DNA of 64,000 bases from Acorus gramineus. Taxonomy: Eukaryota > Streptophyta > Magnoliopsida > Acorales > Acoraceae. Position 1 is the first letter of the stretch; every line of letters starts with the position of its first letter. Below, piece after piece: positions 59,969-64,000 of the stretch. Location: assembly GCA_030737835.1 (NCBI GenBank), contig CM060850.1, forward strand, positions 4,036,015 to 4,100,014. The letters are read 5' to 3'. Under the pieces are notes generated by a model. The model was not told where the DNA came from. It searched no databases and saw nothing but the letters and a program-made list of their open reading frames with translations. Made by a program: the position numbers and the translations under genes.

Positions 59969-61690
59969 TGTCAGAGCTTAGACAGGTATGGACCACCATA
60001 TCCGACATCTGAGAACCCGAACTTAAAATCGGAATACCGAACAGGCACTCCCGAATAGGTGAGATACGACCAGATTGAACTACGTCTGGTCGGGCGATCT
60101 TAGACCTCACGGGCGAATGCCACCCCGAGCAGGAAAGACATGACTAGATTATCAGGTCTAGTCGGACGGTCTTACACTATGCGAACGAATACCCAGGTGC
60201 ACGCCGAGTAGGACTCCATGTGACGACTAGATCAAAACCACGAGCAGAACCTCAGAAACGGTCAAACATGCATAACGCTTGTAACAATCAGGTGAGTGAT
60301 TAAGGCTCATTACTCTCAAAACATGGGTAATTAAGGGCACATTCAGCTACAATAAAGTAAGACAGTTACCACCAAACTCGCCAACTAAACAGCCATTAAT
60401 GGAAAGTTTTTACAACGTTTATGAGGCAAGTGACAAAGGCTATCTAAGTCTAAAAAACCCTATAAAAGGGAAGGGGAGGAACGAATTAAGGTATTGAATT
60501 TTCATTTGCCCAAAAGCCACCTTTAGAATGAGATTATCTTTTGAATTCCCTTACTGATACATCTCTTCGGAATCCCTTTGGTTGGCACCACACCGGTGTC
60601 CCCCCGATTTCTTTTTGAGTGTATGATCCACATTCAACCGGGTTCAGATTCGAGAAAGAAGCTCCTATTGTTTTGATTGAAGGGAAAAAATACCTCTTCA
60701 ATTTGACGCCGTCTGTGGGATACGATACAAGAGTCGTAACCCGACATTTGGACACTATTCAAATGAGAATGCTTCAAGGGGGCCCCTACCTCCCCAACAC
60801 ATTCTTCCCACAGCTACTGTGGATGGTTCGCCTGCGACCCTAGCTAGTCAAGGTCAGGATTTTAGGGGAATAATGGAGTCAACGCAGGAGAATTTCTTAG
60901 CTCGCCTTGAAGGTTCAATGCAGCGGATCCTCAAAGGGTCGATGCAACAGTTTTTTACTCATATGCAGCAACGACAGCAAGTCGATCGGAACATTCAGGT
61001 GCGAGTCACCGCACAGCATGAACCACTGGTGCCTCAGGGTGCAATGCCTCACTCGGAAGGGAGCACCTCCTCTTCCAACAGGAGACGCCGCTCACACCGC
61101 CGATCCAGGTCGCCTCGGGCCTCATGGCGTGAGCCAGACGAATACATATGCGGATGTTCCCCACACTAGGAACAATGTCTGACGGGAAACTTCGCATAGG
61201 CACCCAGACAATCAACACCCTCATCACGAGAGATATGTCCAGCGCGAGGTGTCGCAGAGGCATCAAGACGACCCATCATTTCACCAAAGCCAAATTTTGA
61301 AGTCCGATATACAATGTGTCTCGGATCTAGGGATGGTCGAACATGCTTTACACAGGTTCGCATCCCCATTTTACAGCACCATACTTAATAAACGACTTGC
61401 ACGGAAGTTTGTTCAACCCAAGTTCAAGATCTACAACGGCACTTCAGACCTGTACAACCATATCTTGGCGTTCAGGCAGTCGATGGCGTTGTACGAATAG
61501 TACGATGGGCTCATATGCCATCTCTTCCCTTCCAGCCTGGAAGGGGCAGCATTAACTTGGTTTCATTTGCTTTGGCTCGCTACAATTCTCGCGTTTGAGG
61601 AACTCGGTACCATGTTTGTTGAACACTTCATTTGTAATAGGCGAAGGAAGAAGGACCTGAGGGATCTGATAAAAATTCAGATGCTTTTGA
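59969..61690 (+). mobile_element. 5' LTR and broken gag of a Ty3/gypsy retrotransposon
   Basis: The LTR is 59,969-60,700 (TGTCAGAGC to CTCTTCA; start inferred) with TATA box TATAAAAGGG at 60,461. It is followed by TTGACGCCGTCTGTGGGA at 60,703-60,720, close to the TTGGCGCCGTCTGTGGGA junction of plant gypsy elements. Gag follows in broken frames: PTATVDGSPATLASQGQ to about 61,167, then FVQPKFKIYNGTSDLYNHI and a stop at 61,498, then GAALTWFHL and FEELGTMFVEHF. Homology ends near 61,685, before any pol domain, and no 3' LTR lies in the window. It is dead. Confidence 0.8.
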
Positions 61691-62780
61691 TGTTTTTCTT
61701 TTGGAAGTAATTCTTTTGATGTTTTTCACAAAGTTTGTTATTGTCATTTATTTTCTGGACAAATCTTTTATGTGCATGATTGATGCTTCATTTTCCCATC
61801 AATTTTGACTTCGTAAGATTAATTTTTTTTCCATCCACAACTAATCTACTGCAAATCTTCCTTAAGTGTTTCACTGCACTATGGTTGAAGTCAACCCCTA
61901 ATGGGTGTCAGTTAACCAGCTATCAGTGAGGTAGATAGTTAAACCATCATCTAATGAAACAAGTATCTATAATCTACTGAATGTAGGTATGTGTTCATTT
62001 AAATATGAGAAATAAGTGACTAGAGCTACTTGAAATCTTAAATAAATCAGTCATTCTTCTTCAAAGTAGTGCTATGTATGATTATTAAGACCTTAAGGAT
62101 CAGATAAGATGCTCCATATGCTTCTATACTGGTTTACCTTTTGAGGTTTATTGTCCTAATGTAATATGATAAGAAAAGTGGATTCAAATAGAGCCTTGTG
62201 AGACTTCTGTAGACGTTTTTAATACTTTAATTTAGATCATTAACTTGATCAGATATCTTTGCTGGGCTTCTTTGTTTTAATTCTACTGCCTCTTGCAAAT
62301 AGTTGCATGAGGTTTTGGCTATGGTCATTTTATGTGCTTTGATAACATCAAGTACTTCTTTCAAGATTTGAAGGTGAGCTCTCTAAATTTGATTCTCCTT
62401 GTTTTTTTTATCCATTCAATATTTACTGTTATTACCTATGGTAATCTGTTTCCTGGACATCCATGGTCTTGCATATGCAAAAAACGCCTTTGTGACCTTT
62501 ATGGGATGATAAGACTCCCATAACAATTCCATGCAATCTTATACTCTTCAAACTTTCAACCCCCCCAATCAATGTCATATGTCAAACACCACAACTAGTA
62601 TAACTTATAAGAGAACTATCATCTGGAAGTACATCCAAAGTCCTTCTCAGAGGTCATACACAAGTGCAAGCGAAACTATAAATCCAGTTCTCTGGACATT
62701 ATTCACAGCAAAACCATATCCAAAACAGCAATCAAAACAGAAACAGTAGTCACCATCCACAAAAACTTTTATAGGCATCA
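61691..62780. other. Spacer and 3' flank of the Tubby-like gene
   Basis: No coding frame supported. The right part probably contains the 3' untranslated region of the minus-strand gene. Confidence 0.5.
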
Positions 62781-63441
62781 TTACTCGCAAGCCAGCTTGG
62801 TATCAAAGCTGCTCAAGCAGATTCCGAAAGCCTCAAATGCAGACAATGGGTACCGGTAGTCCATAGTGAACAGATCCTTGCCTATCCTACCAAACTGGAG
62901 GATTATCTTCTCAGGATCGATATGCTTCGAAGACTGCGACATAGTTTTTGAGGAGGTGGTGATGGTGGTCGCCTGCTCCTCCTCTGAAGCTGCTATCAAC
63001 TGGAAGTTCTTCACCGAGCCGATGGTGACCCGTCCATGGAAATTGAGGCAATAGCACTGGAGATGTTCGTGCCACCTCGGGGCCTGGTTTTTCATGATGA
63101 GAGGCCCGTCGAACTTGGACTCCTCGAAGAGGGAGAGACTGGAGAAGGGGTCCTCGAGGGAGTGGAGCGGGTTATCGTCATTGTGGCATGGGACTGAGCC
63201 ATTGGGTTCGAGAGCGGTGGAGGGGATGGAGTGCATGGTGCACCACATGCGACGGGGGCCACGAGTCTTGAGCATGTTAAGCTCGTAGGCGATGTGGGCG
63301 ATTTCATAGCTGCAGGAAGGGACTTTTGGAGAGACTTTTCGGCTGTGGAATTGTCGGCTTGAACGTGCTGTGGATGTCACAGCCCTGGTGCAAGGGGGCT
63401 GGTTGTCATAGATTGTGAATTTGGTGCCCAAAAAATTTGAT
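62781..63441 (-). CDS. Tubby-like protein, last exon (partial gene)
   Basis: The exon starts after the acceptor GACGCAG and codes for 219 residues ending in the family's conserved ACE. Tubby-domain landmarks: [98 protein letters not shown] and [12 protein letters not shown]. Plant members usually have an N-terminal F-box and a Tubby domain that binds phosphoinositides at the plasma membrane; this is family knowledge. The F-box and first half of the Tubby domain must lie beyond the right edge: no earlier exon is visible in 63,442-64,000, which reads as intron. The exon has no stops and all the conserved blocks, so the gene is probably functional. Confidence 0.9.
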
Positions 63442-64000
63442 CTGCGTCATGTGATGCAGATAATACAATGGTATCAGGAAACATAAGAAACTTTCAAGTA
63501 ATTTTTAGCACAACTAATTGTGTGGGGATCAGTTCAAGTTCCCTTGTGTTTTATTTTCTCATGCTTTGTTTTACTTCCACTTTCCCCCTTCAACTTGCTC
63601 TGCGGAGTAAGGTCGTTCAGACTTATGTAAACAATTCCAGCTTATATATAGTCTATCTTAGTTTCAAAAAAAAAATTTAGCGCAACTTGAAGTATGTGAA
63701 GTGGCTTTATATCTAAGAAGTACCTTGAATAAATGGAATAGCTAACAAGAAGCCATTTTATACACTAGGATATAAAATAATAATAATTAGTGTTCCCATT
63801 AAATAAATGCACTATTGGTCTTTGACAATTCTCTTTTTGTTTGGAAGTCTGAAATATCATGCAACAAAAAGTGATATCAGAGTTTCTATGCATCCAAGCA
63901 AGCCAAAATCAATCAAGCTAGAACCAAAAAAAAAAAAAATCCAGAGATTAACACCATGAACTACACACATTATTAAGTGGACACACACATGTAGGCATAC
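63442..64000 (-). other. Intron of the Tubby-like gene
   Basis: AT-rich sequence upstream of the last exon, with no homology to other Tubby exons. Intron status is inferred from the acceptor at 63,442-63,443. Confidence 0.5.

Noticed and set aside
61006-61369. Minus-strand frames opposite gag
   Set aside because: Shadows of the broken gag frames on the plus strand.

Overview
This is a stretch of flowering-plant nuclear chromosome. The evidence is AT-rich spacer, genes split by long introns, plant-specific families (OVATE, DET1, Tubby-like) and a dense layer of plant transposons. The species cannot be fixed from the sequence alone. No bacterial-type operon, CRISPR array or ribosomal RNA gene was seen.

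Layout. Positions 1-21,190 are gene-poor: a possible partial exon at the left edge, then AT-rich spacer with a 1.4 kb terminal-inverted-repeat element, LTR remnants, MITE-like elements and short polyA retroposons. An intronless OVATE-family gene lies at 21,321-22,097 (+). Spacer follows to 34,350; it holds a 1.1 kb TRIM-type LTR element (24,529-25,655) filled with a GC-rich minisatellite, and a 91 bp tRNA-derived retroposon. A TatD-type metal-dependent hydrolase gene of eight exons runs from 34,354 to 39,621 (+). Convergent to it is DET1, eleven exons from 56,608 down to 40,653 (-). Its introns carry a LINE interrupted by a CpG-rich hAT-like element, a second LINE fragment, a tRNA-derived head and a 3.6 kb LTR retrotransposon packed with tandem arrays. 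To the right come a broken aspartic protease pseudogene (57,288-57,791), AT-rich repeat DNA, the 5' LTR and broken gag of a Ty3/gypsy element (59,969-61,690), and the last exon of a Tubby-like gene (62,781-63,441, -) that continues past the right edge.

Genes together. The intact genes look like unrelated housekeeping or developmental loci, not one pathway: DET1 (light signalling, CUL4-DDB1 complexes), a TatD nuclease or hydrolase, an OVATE transcriptional regulator and a Tubby-like protein. Exon models were built by eye from homology, reading-frame phase and splice sites. Both TatD and DET1 frames close exactly (933 and 1,596 nt), and each appears to need one GC-AG intron. The most interesting material is the nested mobile DNA inside DET1 and the short retroposons whose target-site duplications can be read directly. 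I found no convincing new multi-gene system.
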